A stretch of 56,246 nucleotides of DNA from Cryobacterium sp. Y50 (GTDB lineage Bacteria; Actinomycetota; Actinomycetes; Actinomycetales; Microbacteriaceae), in contig NZ_PJJM01000094.1 of NCBI RefSeq assembly GCF_002929805.1, positions 1 to 56,246 on the forward strand, read 5' to 3'. The notes under the pieces were generated by a model. That model was not told the origin of the DNA, did not search any database, and was given only the letters and a program-made list of their open reading frames with translations. Below, one piece after another: positions 1-8,835 of the stretch. Both the position numbers and the translations under genes were made by a program. Within the stretch, counting starts at the first letter, position 1. Each line of letters starts with the position of its first letter.

Positions 1-23
1 GCCGGACTTAACTTAGAAACACC

Positions 24-60
24 AGAAAGGCCATCCCTCACGGGATGGCCTTTCTGCTTT
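24..60 (+). terminator. Strong hairpin, probable terminator of an upstream gene
   Basis: A perfect 14-bp stem (24-37 with 42-55) closes a 4-nt loop and is followed by a short pyrimidine stretch. It most likely ends a plus-strand transcript from left of the window. The arms are almost symmetric, so it may also stop minus-strand reading. Confidence 0.7.
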
Positions 61-66
61 AACACA

Positions 67-88
67 CCACCCACGGGTGGCTTTTTCT
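67..88 (+). terminator. Short hairpin followed by a T-run, tandem terminator
   Basis: CCACC at 67-71 pairs with GGTGG at 76-80 and is followed by CTTTTTCT. The stem is short but the T-run is good. It sits just behind the stronger hairpin at 24-60, as a back-up terminator. Confidence 0.5.
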
Positions 89-105
89 GTTAACCAGATA
101 GAGCG

Positions 106-138
106 CGAGAGGCCATGCAGATTGTGCATGGCCTCTCG
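106..138 (-). terminator. Hairpin downstream of the tetR gene
   Basis: A perfect 14-bp stem (106-119 with 125-138) with a 5-nt loop lies 12 bp past the stop of the minus-strand regulator gene. It probably ends the paaI-paaK-tetR transcript. The T-run on that strand is weak. Confidence 0.6.
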
Positions 139-149
139 TCGTCAGAGAG

Positions 150-767
150 CTAGCGGCGGCGCAGGCCGTCCAAGGCTACGGCTAGCACGTCGTCCGCGAG
201 GTGGCCGGCGTCTTCGGGGCCTTCGGGGCGGTACCACTCGGCGATCGAATTGACCATGCCGAAGAGTAGGCGCGTGACGACGCGCGGGTCGATGTCGCTG
301 CGCAATGAGCCCTCATCACGCGCTTCGATGACCAGCGCAGAGACCGCTCGGTCGAAGGCACGGCGACGGGTGAGCGCCAGGCGCTCGACCTCCGTATTGC
401 CACGCACACGCAGCAGCAGGGTTACATACGGCAGCCGAGACGTTAAAATGTGCACGGCACCGCGTAGCACATGGGCCAGGCGGTCGATCGCGCTGCCGGT
501 CAGTGCACCGGACTCCAGCAGAACGCCCTCGAGGCCGTTGAGCGCCTCGTCGAGGGCAAGTTGCAGCACTTCATCCTTCGAGGAGAAATGGTGGTAAATG
601 GCTGCTTTCGATAGGGCCAGGCGTGTCGCGAGCACCCCCATCGAGGTGGCGTCGTAGCCAAATTCATTGAATGCGGTAACGGCGATCTCGAGGATGGCGC
701 GCTGGTCGTAGCCGGGGCGCCCGCGCTTGGGGGTGTGTAGGTCAGACATAGGTCTTGAGTCTCTCAC
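150..767 (-). CDS. TetR-family regulator of the paa genes
   Basis: This is a 205-residue TetR-type repressor. The N-terminal helix-turn-helix is clear (GYDATSMGVLATRLALSK, then AAIYHHFSSKDEVL), followed by an all-helical ligand domain of normal TetR length. It is the third gene of a minus-strand group, 22 bp after paaK. Inference: it represses both divergent paa transcripts and responds to an aryl-CoA intermediate, as known PaaR-type TetR regulators do. The operator candidate lies at 2621-2657. The start is uncertain: GTG at 767 gives the length stated, ATG at 749 gives 199 residues (MSDLHTPKRG), and neither has a good Shine-Dalgarno. paaR is a plausible name but is not proven here. Confidence 0.85.
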   Translation of the reverse strand: MRDSRPMSDLHTPKRGRPGYDQRAILEIAVTAFNEFGYDATSMGVLATRLALSKAAIYHHFSSKDEVLQLALDEALNGLEGVLLESGALTGSAIDRLAHVLRGAVHILTSRLPYVTLLLRVRGNTEVERLALTRRRAFDRAVSALVIEARDEGSLRSDIDPRVVTRLLFGMVNSIAEWYRPEGPEDAGHLADDVLAVALDGLRRR

Positions 768-789
768 GCAGGGGGCCGGCTACGACAAA

Positions 790-2109
790 CTAGCGCAGGT
801 CGTATACGCGCTTGTGCTTTCCGGTGCTGCGCTCGAGGGTTCCGGGTTCAACGATGAGCACATTGACGCTCGACCCGATCCGGTCCTTGATTAGGGCAAT
901 AAGCAGGGCGCGGGCGACCGCGGAGGCGGCATCGTCGGCGTGTTCGTGCCGTTCGATGCGCACGGTGAGCTCGTCCATGCGGGACGGTCGGGTCAGTTCC
1001 AGCACGAAGTGCGGCGAGAGGTGTTCGATGCCGAGCACGATCTCCTCGATCTGGGTAGGAAACAGGTTGACCCCGCGCAGAATGATCATGTCGTCGTTTC
1101 GACCGGTGATCTTCTCCATGCGGCGCATACCTGGCCGAGCGCTACCGGGAAGCAATCGGGTCAGGTCCTTGGTGCGATAACGGATGACCGGAAACGCCTC
1201 CTTGGTCAGCGACGTGAATACGAGTTCGCCCGTTTCGCCGTCTGGCAGGCTGTGTCCGCTGTCACCATTGATGATCTCCGGCAGAAAGTGATCTTCCCAG
1301 AGATGCGGGCCGTCTTTGGACTCGATGCACTCATTACCGACCCCGGGGCCCATAACCTCGCTGAGGCCGTAGATGTCGAGTGCATCGAAGTCGAGTCGGT
1401 CTTCCAGCTCGAGTCGCATCTGGTTGGTCCACGGTTCGGCACCGAGCACGCCGGCCTTGAGACTGGAACGGCGCGGATCGAGACCGGCGGCCACCATGGC
1501 GTCGGTGATCGTGAGCAGGTAGCTCGGTGTTGACATGATGACGTCCGGTTCGAAGTCCGTGATCATCTGCACCTGCTTATTGGTCTGTCCGCCCGAGATG
1601 GGAATGGCGCAGGCACCGAGTGCTTCGATGCCGGCGTGGGCGCCCAGTCCCCCGGTGAACAGGCCGTAGCCGTAAGCGTTGTGCACTTTCATTCCGGGGC
1701 GAACACCCGAGGCGCGCAGGCTGCGGGCGACCAGCCCCGCCCACATCGCGAGGTCATTCTTGGTGTAACCGACTACGGTCGGCAGGCCGGTCGTGCCCGA
1801 CGACGTGTGAATGCGTGCGACCTGGTCCATCGGTACTGCGAACATGCCGAACGGGTAAGAGACGCGCAGATCTTCCTTGGTTGTGAAGGGCAGCAGCGTC
1901 ACGTCTTCGAGGGTGCGGATATCGTCGGGGTGTACGCCGACAGCATCAAATTTGCGTGTATATAGAGGTACGTTCTCGTATGCATGCCGCACGGTGTGCT
2001 TGAGGCGAATCAGTTGCAGCGCGCGGATCTCGTCGCGGGACATCCGTTCTGCCGCGTCGAGCTCCGCTAGTGCCGGTGCGTGCAGACGGGTCTTGGTCAG
2101 CGTTGACAT
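790..2109 (-). CDS. paaK: Phenylacetate-CoA ligase
   Basis: This 439-residue protein activates phenylacetate to phenylacetyl-CoA with ATP and CoA in the cytoplasm, the first step of the paa pathway. It is an ANL-superfamily enzyme of normal PaaK length. The adenylate-binding loop HTSSGTTGLP lies near residues 101-110. The downstream core motif YGLSEVMGPG and the C-terminal hinge and lysine region (GRNDDMIILRGVNLFPTQIE) are present. The ATG is preceded by GGAAGG at good spacing. It lies 17 bp after paaI and 22 bp before the TetR gene, so the three are probably one transcript. Confidence 0.95.
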   Translation of the reverse strand: MSTLTKTRLHAPALAELDAAERMSRDEIRALQLIRLKHTVRHAYENVPLYTRKFDAVGVHPDDIRTLEDVTLLPFTTKEDLRVSYPFGMFAVPMDQVARIHTSSGTTGLPTVVGYTKNDLAMWAGLVARSLRASGVRPGMKVHNAYGYGLFTGGLGAHAGIEALGACAIPISGGQTNKQVQMITDFEPDVIMSTPSYLLTITDAMVAAGLDPRRSSLKAGVLGAEPWTNQMRLELEDRLDFDALDIYGLSEVMGPGVGNECIESKDGPHLWEDHFLPEIINGDSGHSLPDGETGELVFTSLTKEAFPVIRYRTKDLTRLLPGSARPGMRRMEKITGRNDDMIILRGVNLFPTQIEEIVLGIEHLSPHFVLELTRPSRMDELTVRIERHEHADDAASAVARALLIALIKDRIGSSVNVLIVEPGTLERSTGKHKRVYDLR

Positions 2110-2126
2110 GGTGCCTTCCGGAAGGG

Positions 2127-2555
2127 TTAGAGGTGGTTGCGAGCGGGAACGGGCAAGTTGGTGGTGCGGCTTCGGCCGCGAAATTCGGCGACCGTGACGT
2201 CGTCGTCGATGGTCACCCGCACGTCGTAGATGCCGCTTCGGCCGCTCTTGACCCGCAACAGCGCGGTTGCGGTCAGGTTCTGGCCGCTCGTGGTCGGCTT
2301 TAGAAAGGTGATGTCGGCGCCGGCCGCGAGCGTCACGTGATGCGAGTCATTGCAGGCAATGGCGAAGGCCGTGTCGGCGAGAGCGAAGATGAAACCGCCG
2401 TGGGTGACATCGAAACCATTGAGCATGTCGTCGCGCACCATCATCGAGACCACCGCGTGGCCCGGCTCGTTACGGCGCACGATCATTCCGAGAGAAGCGG
2501 ATGCCCGGTCGCGCTGCATCATGGCCTGGCTGCCGGCGGGCGGTGCTTCCGTCAT
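2127..2555 (-). CDS. paaI: PaaI-type hotdog thioesterase
   Basis: This hotdog-fold acyl-CoA thioesterase has 142 residues from the chosen start. In the paa pathway PaaI releases CoA from dead-end hydroxyphenylacetyl-CoA or ring-epoxide intermediates. The family signature is clear: NGFDVTHGGFIFALADTAFA, where HGG and the following acidic residue belong to the active site, then the strand GADITFLKPTTSGQNL. The frame is open to 2603, but ATG at 2555 has GAGGAG at ideal spacing, so that start is preferred. It is the first gene of the minus-strand group. Confidence 0.92.
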   Translation of the reverse strand: MTEAPPAGSQAMMQRDRASASLGMIVRRNEPGHAVVSMMVRDDMLNGFDVTHGGFIFALADTAFAIACNDSHHVTLAAGADITFLKPTTSGQNLTATALLRVKSGRSGIYDVRVTIDDDVTVAEFRGRSRTTNLPVPARNHL

Positions 2556-2591
2556 TCGGATCTCCTCGTTGAGTTGCTGTTCAAGCGGGGG

Positions 2592-2657
2592 TTGCCCGCC
2601 CAATAATGAGACTATATACTAACTGAACGATCGGTTGGTAATAGAAGGCCGTTCAGT
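2592..2657. promoter_or_regulatory. Divergent paa promoter with TetR-type operator
   Basis: On the plus strand TTGCCC (2592-2597) and TATACT (2615-2620) are 17 bp apart and point at paaA. Directly downstream is a half-symmetric CGATCG-centred element (2621-2639). ACTGAACG (2622-2629) is repeated inverted as CGTTCAGT (2650-2657). ACTATA (2611-2616) read on the other strand gives a TATAGT -10 for paaI. A repressor bound here would cover both promoters. The match to a TetR operator is inferred from symmetry and position. Confidence 0.65.
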
Positions 2658-2747
2658 GCGCGAAATTCTCGACGTGCATTACCTTAGCGTCGCCAGCTTG
2701 CACACGACAAAGATCCGACCACCGCAGTCAACGCAGACCAGGAGCCG

Positions 2748-3737
2748 ATGATGACAAGCACCATCACGCCCGATACGAGCGCATCCGTTGCAATCAGTGT
2801 CGAAGAACAGCAGTTCAACGACTTGATTGAAGCCGATTCGCGCATTGAGCCGCGCGACTGGATGCCCGAGGGGTACCGCAAGGCGCTCGTGCGCCAGATC
2901 TCGCAGCACGCGCACTCCGAGATCATCGGTATGCAGCCCGAGTCGAACTGGATCACTCGCGCCCCGAGCCTCAAGCGCAAAGCCATCCTGATGGCCAAGG
3001 TGCAGGACGAGGCGGGTCACGGCCTCTATCTTTATTCCGCCGCGCAGACCCTCGGCGCTACCCGCGATGACATGACGGATGCCCTCATCGCCGGCAAGGC
3101 GCGCTACTCCTCGATCTTCAACTACCCAACCCCGAGCTGGGCTGACATGGGCTCGATCGGCTGGCTCGTCGATGGCGCTGCCATCTGCAATCAAGTACCG
3201 CTATGCCGGGCCAGTTATGGCCCGTACGGCCGTGCCATGGTGCGTATTTGTAAGGAAGAATCTTTCCACCAGCGTCAGGGCTTCGAAATACTGCTCGAGC
3301 TCATGCAGGGCACCGATGAGCAGCGCCAAATGGCGCAAGATTCGGTCGATCGTTGGTACTGGCCCGCGCTGATGATGTTCGGCCCGCCCGACGATGACTC
3401 ACCCAACTCAGCGCAGTCGATGGCCTGGAAGATCAAGCGTCACTCCAATGATGAGCTGCGTCAGCGGTTCGTGAACATGCTTGTTCCGCAGGCGGCCGTG
3501 CTCGGCATTACATTGCCGGACCCCGACCTGCACTTCAACGAGGAAACCCAGCAGTGGGATCTCGGCGTGATCGACTGGACCGAGTTCCACGAGGTGCTCG
3601 CCGGCCGCGGCCCGAACAACGCCCAGCGCCTGCAGCGTCGTCGCGACGCCCACGACGAGGGCAAGTGGGTGCGCGAAGCAGCCGCGGCTTATGCACGTAA
3701 ACAGTCCGCACGAACTGAAGAAATGGTAGCCTCATGA
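2748..3737 (+). CDS. paaA: Phenylacetyl-CoA epoxidase, catalytic subunit PaaA
   Basis: This 329-residue oxygenase subunit of the PaaABCE multicomponent epoxidase forms the ring-1,2-epoxide of phenylacetyl-CoA. It is a ferritin-like diiron protein. Carboxylate/histidine ligands are visible as EAGH (about residues 88-91) and EESFH (170-174), with a further Glu in the HAHSEIIG helix. The length fits PaaA with a short N-terminal extension. The Shine-Dalgarno AGGAGC precedes two consecutive ATGs. Its stop overlaps the paaB start by 4 nt, so it heads the paaABCDE operon. Confidence 0.96.
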   Translation: MMTSTITPDTSASVAISVEEQQFNDLIEADSRIEPRDWMPEGYRKALVRQISQHAHSEIIGMQPESNWITRAPSLKRKAILMAKVQDEAGHGLYLYSAAQTLGATRDDMTDALIAGKARYSSIFNYPTPSWADMGSIGWLVDGAAICNQVPLCRASYGPYGRAMVRICKEESFHQRQGFEILLELMQGTDEQRQMAQDSVDRWYWPALMMFGPPDDDSPNSAQSMAWKIKRHSNDELRQRFVNMLVPQAAVLGITLPDPDLHFNEETQQWDLGVIDWTEFHEVLAGRGPNNAQRLQRRRDAHDEGKWVREAAAAYARKQSARTEEMVAS

Positions 3738-4039
3738 CCACTCCTGGCGACTCAGCAGCAGAAATCTGGCCCCTCTGGGAGGTTTTCGTGCGCTCCAACC
3801 GTGGGCTCAGTCACGTGCACGTCGGCTCGTTGCACGCCCCCGACGAGACCCTCGCCGTGCGCAATGCCCGCGACCTGTACACCCGCCGCAGTGAGGGCGT
3901 CTCGGTCTGGGTCGTTCCCGCCGCCGCCATCACCACGAGTGACCCAGACGCCAAGGGCGCGTTCTTCGAATCGCCCGCCGGTAAGAACTACCGCCACGCG
4001 AGCTACTACTCCAAGAGCGAGGGCGTGAAGCACCTATGA
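3734..4039 (+). CDS. paaB: Phenylacetyl-CoA epoxidase subunit PaaB
   Basis: This small 101-residue subunit of the epoxidase is thought to bridge or structure the PaaAC core rather than carry a cofactor. It has the family opening [20 protein letters not shown] and the segment ALYARRSEG-like (here [16 protein letters not shown]). It starts at an ATGA overlap with paaA and ends in an ATGA overlap with paaC, indicating translational coupling. Confidence 0.95.
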   Translation: MTTPGDSAAEIWPLWEVFVRSNRGLSHVHVGSLHAPDETLAVRNARDLYTRRSEGVSVWVVPAAAITTSDPDAKGAFFESPAGKNYRHASYYSKSEGVKHL

Positions 4040-4884
4040 CGAGCCAACCTATGAGTGATGACGACAGTAAAGCGGATGTTCACGGCCACGTCGCCGTCGA
4101 CGTTACCACCCTCGACGCCGAGTTGATCGAGGGCCCGTCCGTCGCTACCCCCGACGTCGCGGAATATGCCCTGTGGCTTGGCGATGACTCGCTTATCCTG
4201 TCCCAGCAACTCGGCGCCTGGATATCCCGCGCTCCCGAGCTTGAAGAAGACGTTGCCCTCGGCAATGTCGCCCTGGACCTGATCGGGCACGCCCGGTCGC
4301 TGCTTCACTACGCCGGCACCGCCACGAACCGCACCGAAGACGACCTCGCTTACTGGCGCACCGAGCCGGATTTTCGCTCCCTGCACATCGTCGAGCAGCC
4401 CAACGGCGACTTCGCTCACACGATCGCGCGCCAATTCGTCGTGTCCCACTACCTATTCGAGCTGTACAGTCGGCTGCGGGCATCCGCTGACGCGACCCTC
4501 GCCGCAATCGCCGCCAAAGCGGTGAAGGAGGTCGATTATCACCGCGACCACTCCACCCAGTGGGTACTGCGCCTCGCGCAGGGCACCGACGAATCCCGCC
4601 GCCGCATGATCACCGCCCTGAGCGATCTTTGGCCATACGTCGAAGAGATCTTTCGCGACGACCCACTCATCGACAGCCTCGAAGGAATCGCGGTTCGCCC
4701 GTCGACCCTGCGCCCCGCGTTCGACTCCGCCATCGCGCCGGTGCTCGCCGAAGCCGAACTTGAAATTCCGCGCGGATTTGTCGCCTCCGGCGGTGGCCGC
4801 ACCGGCCGGCACTCCGAACACCTGGCCTTTCTGCTGGCCGAAATGCAGGTACTCACCCGCGCCCACCCCGGAGCGTCCTGGTGA
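4036..4884 (+). CDS. paaC: Phenylacetyl-CoA epoxidase structural subunit PaaC
   Basis: This 282-residue non-catalytic ferritin-like partner of PaaA is needed for the stable PaaAC core. Family segments include ALGNVALDLIGHARSLLHYA and KAVKEVDYHRDHSTQWVLRL. Compared with E. coli-type PaaC it has an N-terminal extension of about 30 residues with no recognisable motif. It is coupled to paaB by ATGA, and its TGA overlaps the GTG start of paaD by 4 nt. Confidence 0.95.
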   Translation: MTSQPMSDDDSKADVHGHVAVDVTTLDAELIEGPSVATPDVAEYALWLGDDSLILSQQLGAWISRAPELEEDVALGNVALDLIGHARSLLHYAGTATNRTEDDLAYWRTEPDFRSLHIVEQPNGDFAHTIARQFVVSHYLFELYSRLRASADATLAAIAAKAVKEVDYHRDHSTQWVLRLAQGTDESRRRMITALSDLWPYVEEIFRDDPLIDSLEGIAVRPSTLRPAFDSAIAPVLAEAELEIPRGFVASGGGRTGRHSEHLAFLLAEMQVLTRAHPGASW

Positions 4885-5423
4885 CCATCGACGCGCACGA
4901 ATCCCTGGCGCGCCCGCGTCCCTTCGATGCGGCCTCGCTGGCTGCCTGGGCGATTGCCGCCCAGGTCGTCGACCCCGAGATTCCGGTGCTCACCATCGAG
5001 GATCTTGGCGTGCTGCGCTCGGTCAACGTCACCAGCGACGCGGTTGCCGTCACCCTGACCCCGACCTACAGCGGATGCCCCGCGATGGACGCCATGCGCG
5101 ACGACGTTCTCACGGCGCTCACGAGCGCCGGGTACGAGAACGTCTCGGTTCGCTTGGTGCTCAGCCCGGCATGGACCACCGACTGGATGAGCGAGGTCGG
5201 CCAGAACAAGCTCCGTGAGTATGGCATCGCGGCTCCGACCGGGCATGCGACCGTACGCGGCTCAGGTCCGACCGGCCCGATCCGCCTGAAAATGGCTGTG
5301 AAATGCCCGCGCTGTTCCTCGCTGAACACTCGCGAGCTCGCTCACTTTGGCTCCACCTCCTGCAAGTCCCTCTACGAATGCCGAGATTGCCTCGAGCCGT
5401 TCGACTACTTCAAGGTGCTCTAA
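4881..5423 (+). CDS. paaD: PaaD, iron-sulfur/metal assembly factor of the epoxidase
   Basis: This 180-residue protein has an N-terminal MIP18/DUF59 domain (VVDPEIPVLTIEDLGVLRSV, TPTYSGCPAMDAM). The C-terminal Cys-rich tail has CPRC followed by CKSLYECRDC, probably binding zinc or a cluster. PaaD is known to be needed for an active epoxidase, probably as a maturation factor, and is not part of the final complex. The start is GTG inside the paaC stop. The stop TAA shares its last base with the paaE ATG. Confidence 0.93.
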   Translation: MTIDAHESLARPRPFDAASLAAWAIAAQVVDPEIPVLTIEDLGVLRSVNVTSDAVAVTLTPTYSGCPAMDAMRDDVLTALTSAGYENVSVRLVLSPAWTTDWMSEVGQNKLREYGIAAPTGHATVRGSGPTGPIRLKMAVKCPRCSSLNTRELAHFGSTSCKSLYECRDCLEPFDYFKVL

Positions 5424-6568
5424 TGGCTGCAACACGTCTCGAATCCACGAACCAGAGCGCCACTACCCGGGCGCCGGTCAAGCACCGCGCGCGCTTCCAC
5501 ACCCTGACCGTGGCCGAAGTGCGACCGCTCACCGCGGACAGCGTCGAGGTCACTTTCACCGTTCCGCCCAAATTCCAAGGCGCTTTTGGCTACCTGCCCG
5601 GCCAGCATCTCGCCTTGCGCGCAATGATCGACGGCCAGGAACTGCGCCGCAGCTATTCGATCTGCCGGCCGGAAACAGCAGGTGAAATCAGCGTTGCGAT
5701 CAAACGTGACCTCGGTGGTCTTTTCTCGACCTGGGCCAACAGCGAACTGCACGCCGGCGACGAAATCGACGTAATGAGCCCGCAGGGTAGCTTCACTACA
5801 ACGCTGAAAGACCTCGATTACAAGCACGTCGTCGGCGTGGCCGCTGGCTCGGGAATCACCCCGCTCATGGCGCTCGCTCACACAGTGCTCGCCGCCTCCG
5901 CGACGTCGATGTTCACCCTCGTATACACCAACCGCACCGCGCTTGACGTGATGTTTCTTGACGAACTGGCCGAGCTGAAGGACCGCTATCCGGCCCGCCT
6001 CGCGCTCTATCACGTGCTCTCCCGCGAGCAGCGCTCTTCAACACTGTTGTCTGGCCGCATCGACGAGAAGAAGTTTCGACGTATGCTCGACACCATTCTG
6101 CGTCCGGCCACGGTCGATGAATGGTTTCTGTGCGGCCCCTTCGAACTCGTGCAGCTCTGCCGCGACACCCTCGAAAGCACCGGCGTCGATCGCTCGCATG
6201 TGCGCTTCGAACTGTTCACCACCGGCGAGCCCTCGGCGGCCCGTGGTGATCGAGGCCGGCCGGTCATCATCGGCGCGGGTGACAAGACGTTCCAGATCGA
6301 GTTCACGCTCGACGGCCAGAGCAACACGGTCACCACCCCGGTCAACGCGAACGAGAGCATCCTGAACGCTGCCCTTCGCGTGCGTCCCGACGTGCCGTTC
6401 GCCTGCGCCGGCGGAGTCTGCGGTACCTGCCGCGCCAAACTGGTCAGCGGAGACGTCACCATGACCGAGAACTACGCGCTCGAGCCCGAAGAACTCGCTC
6501 GCGGCTACGTCCTGACCTGCCAGTCGCACCCGACCACAGACACCGTCGTGGTCGACTATGACGTCTAA
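5423..6568 (+). CDS. paaE: Phenylacetyl-CoA epoxidase reductase PaaE
   Basis: This 381-residue NAD(P)H-dependent reductase supplies electrons to the PaaA diiron site. The domain order is FAD-binding barrel (RRSYSICRP), NAD domain (GVAAGSGITPLMALAH), then a C-terminal plant-type 2Fe-2S ferredoxin domain with FACAGGVCGTCRAKL and a fourth Cys in LTCQSHP. The frame stays open upstream to 5303, but that stretch overlaps paaD, and the ATG directly on the paaD stop gives the normal family length. It is the last gene of the tightly coupled paaABCDE block. Confidence 0.95.
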   Translation: MAATRLESTNQSATTRAPVKHRARFHTLTVAEVRPLTADSVEVTFTVPPKFQGAFGYLPGQHLALRAMIDGQELRRSYSICRPETAGEISVAIKRDLGGLFSTWANSELHAGDEIDVMSPQGSFTTTLKDLDYKHVVGVAAGSGITPLMALAHTVLAASATSMFTLVYTNRTALDVMFLDELAELKDRYPARLALYHVLSREQRSSTLLSGRIDEKKFRRMLDTILRPATVDEWFLCGPFELVQLCRDTLESTGVDRSHVRFELFTTGEPSAARGDRGRPVIIGAGDKTFQIEFTLDGQSNTVTTPVNANESILNAALRVRPDVPFACAGGVCGTCRAKLVSGDVTMTENYALEPEELARGYVLTCQSHPTTDTVVVDYDV

Positions 6569-6595
6569 CGCGCTAACACCAAGAAAGCGGATGCC

Positions 6596-7369
6596 GTGAT
6601 TGACCTCTCGATAGACAACGACGTCGCCCACGTGGTGCTGAACGCACCCGACAAGCTCAACGCCCTCGATGAAGCCGCGATCGTTGAACTCGACGCGGCC
6701 TACCAGACCGCCGAGCGGGCCGGCGTGCGGGCACTCGTGCTGCGCGGTGAGGGGCGGGCGTTCTGCGCCGGGCGGGATATTGCAGGCGTCGATCCGCGCA
6801 CCGACGACGTGCTCGGCTACCTTGGCGATCTCGTCACCCCGCTGTTGCAGCGCATGAGCCAGTTTCCGGCACCGACCTACGCGGCCGCCCACGGTGCCTG
6901 CCTTGGAGTCGGACTCGGCCTGCTCATCGCCACCGACGTCGTCTACGTTGCCGACACCGCCAAGATCGGCTCACCGTTCGCGAATCTCGGCGCCACCCTC
7001 GACTCCGGCGGGCACGCCCTGTTTCTGGAACGCCTCGGCGCACACCGCACCCTCGACCTGATCTATAGCGGACGCCTCATGTCTGGGGCTGAAGCCGTCG
7101 CCGGCGGCCTGTTCAGCCAGGTCTTTCCAGCTGCGGAGCTGACCGAGGCGACCGTGCAGGCGGCGACGCGCACGGCAGCTGGTGCTACCCAGGCATTTCT
7201 GGCAAGCAAGGCGCTCGTGCAGTCGCTGCGCGACGAGCGCCTCGGACTCTGGCAGAGCCTGAGCGACGAGACAGCGGCCCAGGCCGCGCTGTGCGCCACC
7301 AGCGACTATCGCGAGGGCTTTGCTGCCTTTCAGGAGAAGCGCAAACCCGCCTTCACGGGCCGTGCCTGA
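6596..7369 (+). CDS. Enoyl-CoA hydratase/isomerase, PaaG-like
   Basis: This 257-residue crotonase-fold enzyme has the oxyanion-hole signatures EGRAFCAGRDI and AAAHGACLGVGLGLLIATDV. At the catalytic loop it reads LGATLDSGG. The aspartate lies where PaaG isomerases carry theirs, while hydratases usually have Glu there. That and its place 27 bp after paaE suggest the ring-1,2-epoxyphenylacetyl-CoA isomerase that forms the oxepin. A general enoyl-CoA hydratase is the alternative. The GTG start is the only one that fits, because an upstream ATG at 6591 is followed at once by a stop. Confidence 0.8.
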   Translation: MIDLSIDNDVAHVVLNAPDKLNALDEAAIVELDAAYQTAERAGVRALVLRGEGRAFCAGRDIAGVDPRTDDVLGYLGDLVTPLLQRMSQFPAPTYAAAHGACLGVGLGLLIATDVVYVADTAKIGSPFANLGATLDSGGHALFLERLGAHRTLDLIYSGRLMSGAEAVAGGLFSQVFPAAELTEATVQAATRTAAGATQAFLASKALVQSLRDERLGLWQSLSDETAAQAALCATSDYREGFAAFQEKRKPAFTGRA

Positions 7370-7499
7370 CCCTCATTGATCGCGCAAGCGGGTGCTGCGT
7401 CATCCGCTTGCGAAAAGGTGCTTGCCCTGGGCCACGTGCCGTGTTGCCCCTATATTCACTGTGGCCGTAGCAGAGTCATTCTCAACAAGGAGCGCGATC

Positions 7500-8012
7500 T
7501 TGACCCGAGCACAACGTACCTCGATCGATTAGTCCACCCCGCAATCTCCCCAGCGACCACACGACGTCGTCATCGAGCCGTCGCAAGTTTCACCCTGCTG
7601 TTCTTCGGATTTTTACTGATCTTCACGACGGCGATGCCGCCAACGGTGAAGCGGATGTCGTCATCCTGTTCCTGCACGAGGGCGCCGCCACAGGAAAGGT
7701 CGAATCCGCCACGAACGAGATCATGTTCGATGTGAGCGGTTTGGGAACGCAGTTCTCGATCCCGATCCTTATCAGCGGTGGGCCGGTCGTCCTGGGCATC
7801 ACAACGACGGCACCGTGCCGACCGGAACCATCCAGGTGCACGACCGGGGTGAGCTCGTCAAGACCAGGCTGTTCACATCGCAGCATGACGGAGTCGTGAC
7901 GACGGGCATCACCGGGCTGAGCCGCGGCGTGCACAAATTGACCGCGCATTATGGCGATAGCGACGCCCTGGGCGCATCGATATCGCGCCCGATCGGGGTG
8001 CTCGTCTACTAG
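7500..8012 (+). pseudogene. Broken gene for a secreted protein with a bacterial Ig-like domain
   Basis: A good ribosome site (AAGGAG at 7487) precedes TTG at 7500, but this frame stops after ten codons. The coding sense continues in three different frames. One carries a signal-like hydrophobic segment (SFTLLFFGFLLIFTTA). The next runs from about 7633 (NGEADVVILFLHEGAATGK). The last, from about 7809 to a stop at 8010-8012, encodes an Ig-like strand pattern (GTVPTGTIQVHDRGELV, HKLTAHYGDSDALG). This looks like a decayed secreted protein with at least three frameshifts, although sequencing errors cannot be excluded. Confidence 0.6.
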
Positions 8013-8108
8013 CCCGCGCACTTCGGCCCCCACCCCAAGGGTGGCGCCCGAGCCAGTATTTTTGCAGGGTCGGTCGGCTACTCTGGAAACAAGCGGAGAG
8101 GGGTCGAG

Positions 8109-8735
8109 ATGCACACACGCTGGGCCCGCTTTGCGCGCGGCTGGATCGTCGCCGTGTTTTCTACCTTTGTCGCCGCGCTGTCGCACACCCTCGGTGGTGG
8201 TCTCGCGCCCGGACTACTCGCCGTCGTCGTGTCACTCGCCTTCACCGGCATGGTCTGCGTCGCGCTGGCCGGCCGCACGCTGTCTTTCTGGCGGGGTGCT
8301 GCATCTGTTTTGATCAGCCAGGTCGTTTTTCACGGACTGTTTTCGCTCGGAGCACCGAATGGTGCTCTCGGGGCTGATGCCCTTGCCGCATCGGGCACCC
8401 ATCAGCATGCGGCGTTACCCGGTCTGATCGACCCCACGATTTTGGGCGCGAGCGCGCACGACTTACACGATGGCGGGGCCATGGGGTTCGCTCACGTCGG
8501 TGCGGCGATCGTCACGATTCTCGCGCTGCGATTCGCCGAGCGAGCGTTCTGGGGTCTGGTCGAAAACGTTCGCCTGGGCATCCGTACCCTGTTCGCGCCG
8601 GCTCAACTGGCCGTGCCGGTCGTTGCCCCGCAGCGCATCGGGAACGTGGCCCCGGTGGTCGCACCGCGATATCTGCTTCTGGTGTTGTCGGCCATGCGGC
8701 ATCGTGGCCCGCCGGCCTTCGCGCTCGCCGCCTGA
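8109..8735 (+). CDS. Small integral membrane protein of the copper module
   Basis: This 208-residue protein has four or five predicted membrane segments (around residues 10-50, 58-80, 120-140) and a histidine-bearing loop (SGTHQHAALPG, SAHDLHDGGAMG). The ATG has GAGAGGGG upstream. Proteins of this shape often stand before ycnI and copC in actinobacteria, and this one lies 100 bp before ycnI in the same direction. The His-rich loop suggests a metal role, but that is inference; no enzyme motif is seen. Confidence 0.7.
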   Translation: MHTRWARFARGWIVAVFSTFVAALSHTLGGGLAPGLLAVVVSLAFTGMVCVALAGRTLSFWRGAASVLISQVVFHGLFSLGAPNGALGADALAASGTHQHAALPGLIDPTILGASAHDLHDGGAMGFAHVGAAIVTILALRFAERAFWGLVENVRLGIRTLFAPAQLAVPVVAPQRIGNVAPVVAPRYLLLVLSAMRHRGPPAFALAA

Positions 8736-8835
8736 CGAACACACCAGACCATTTTTCCCACCGCACCGAACGATTAGCAGAGGCTTCGTCGGCCCCGTTC
8801 GGTTTGCTCCGGGCACCCCACGTTGAAGGATAATC

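Noticed and set aside
7376..7735. 119-codon plus-strand frame after the paaG-like gene
   Set aside because: Only its middle part (signal-like segment) makes sense, and this belongs to the frameshifted pseudogene at 7500-8012.
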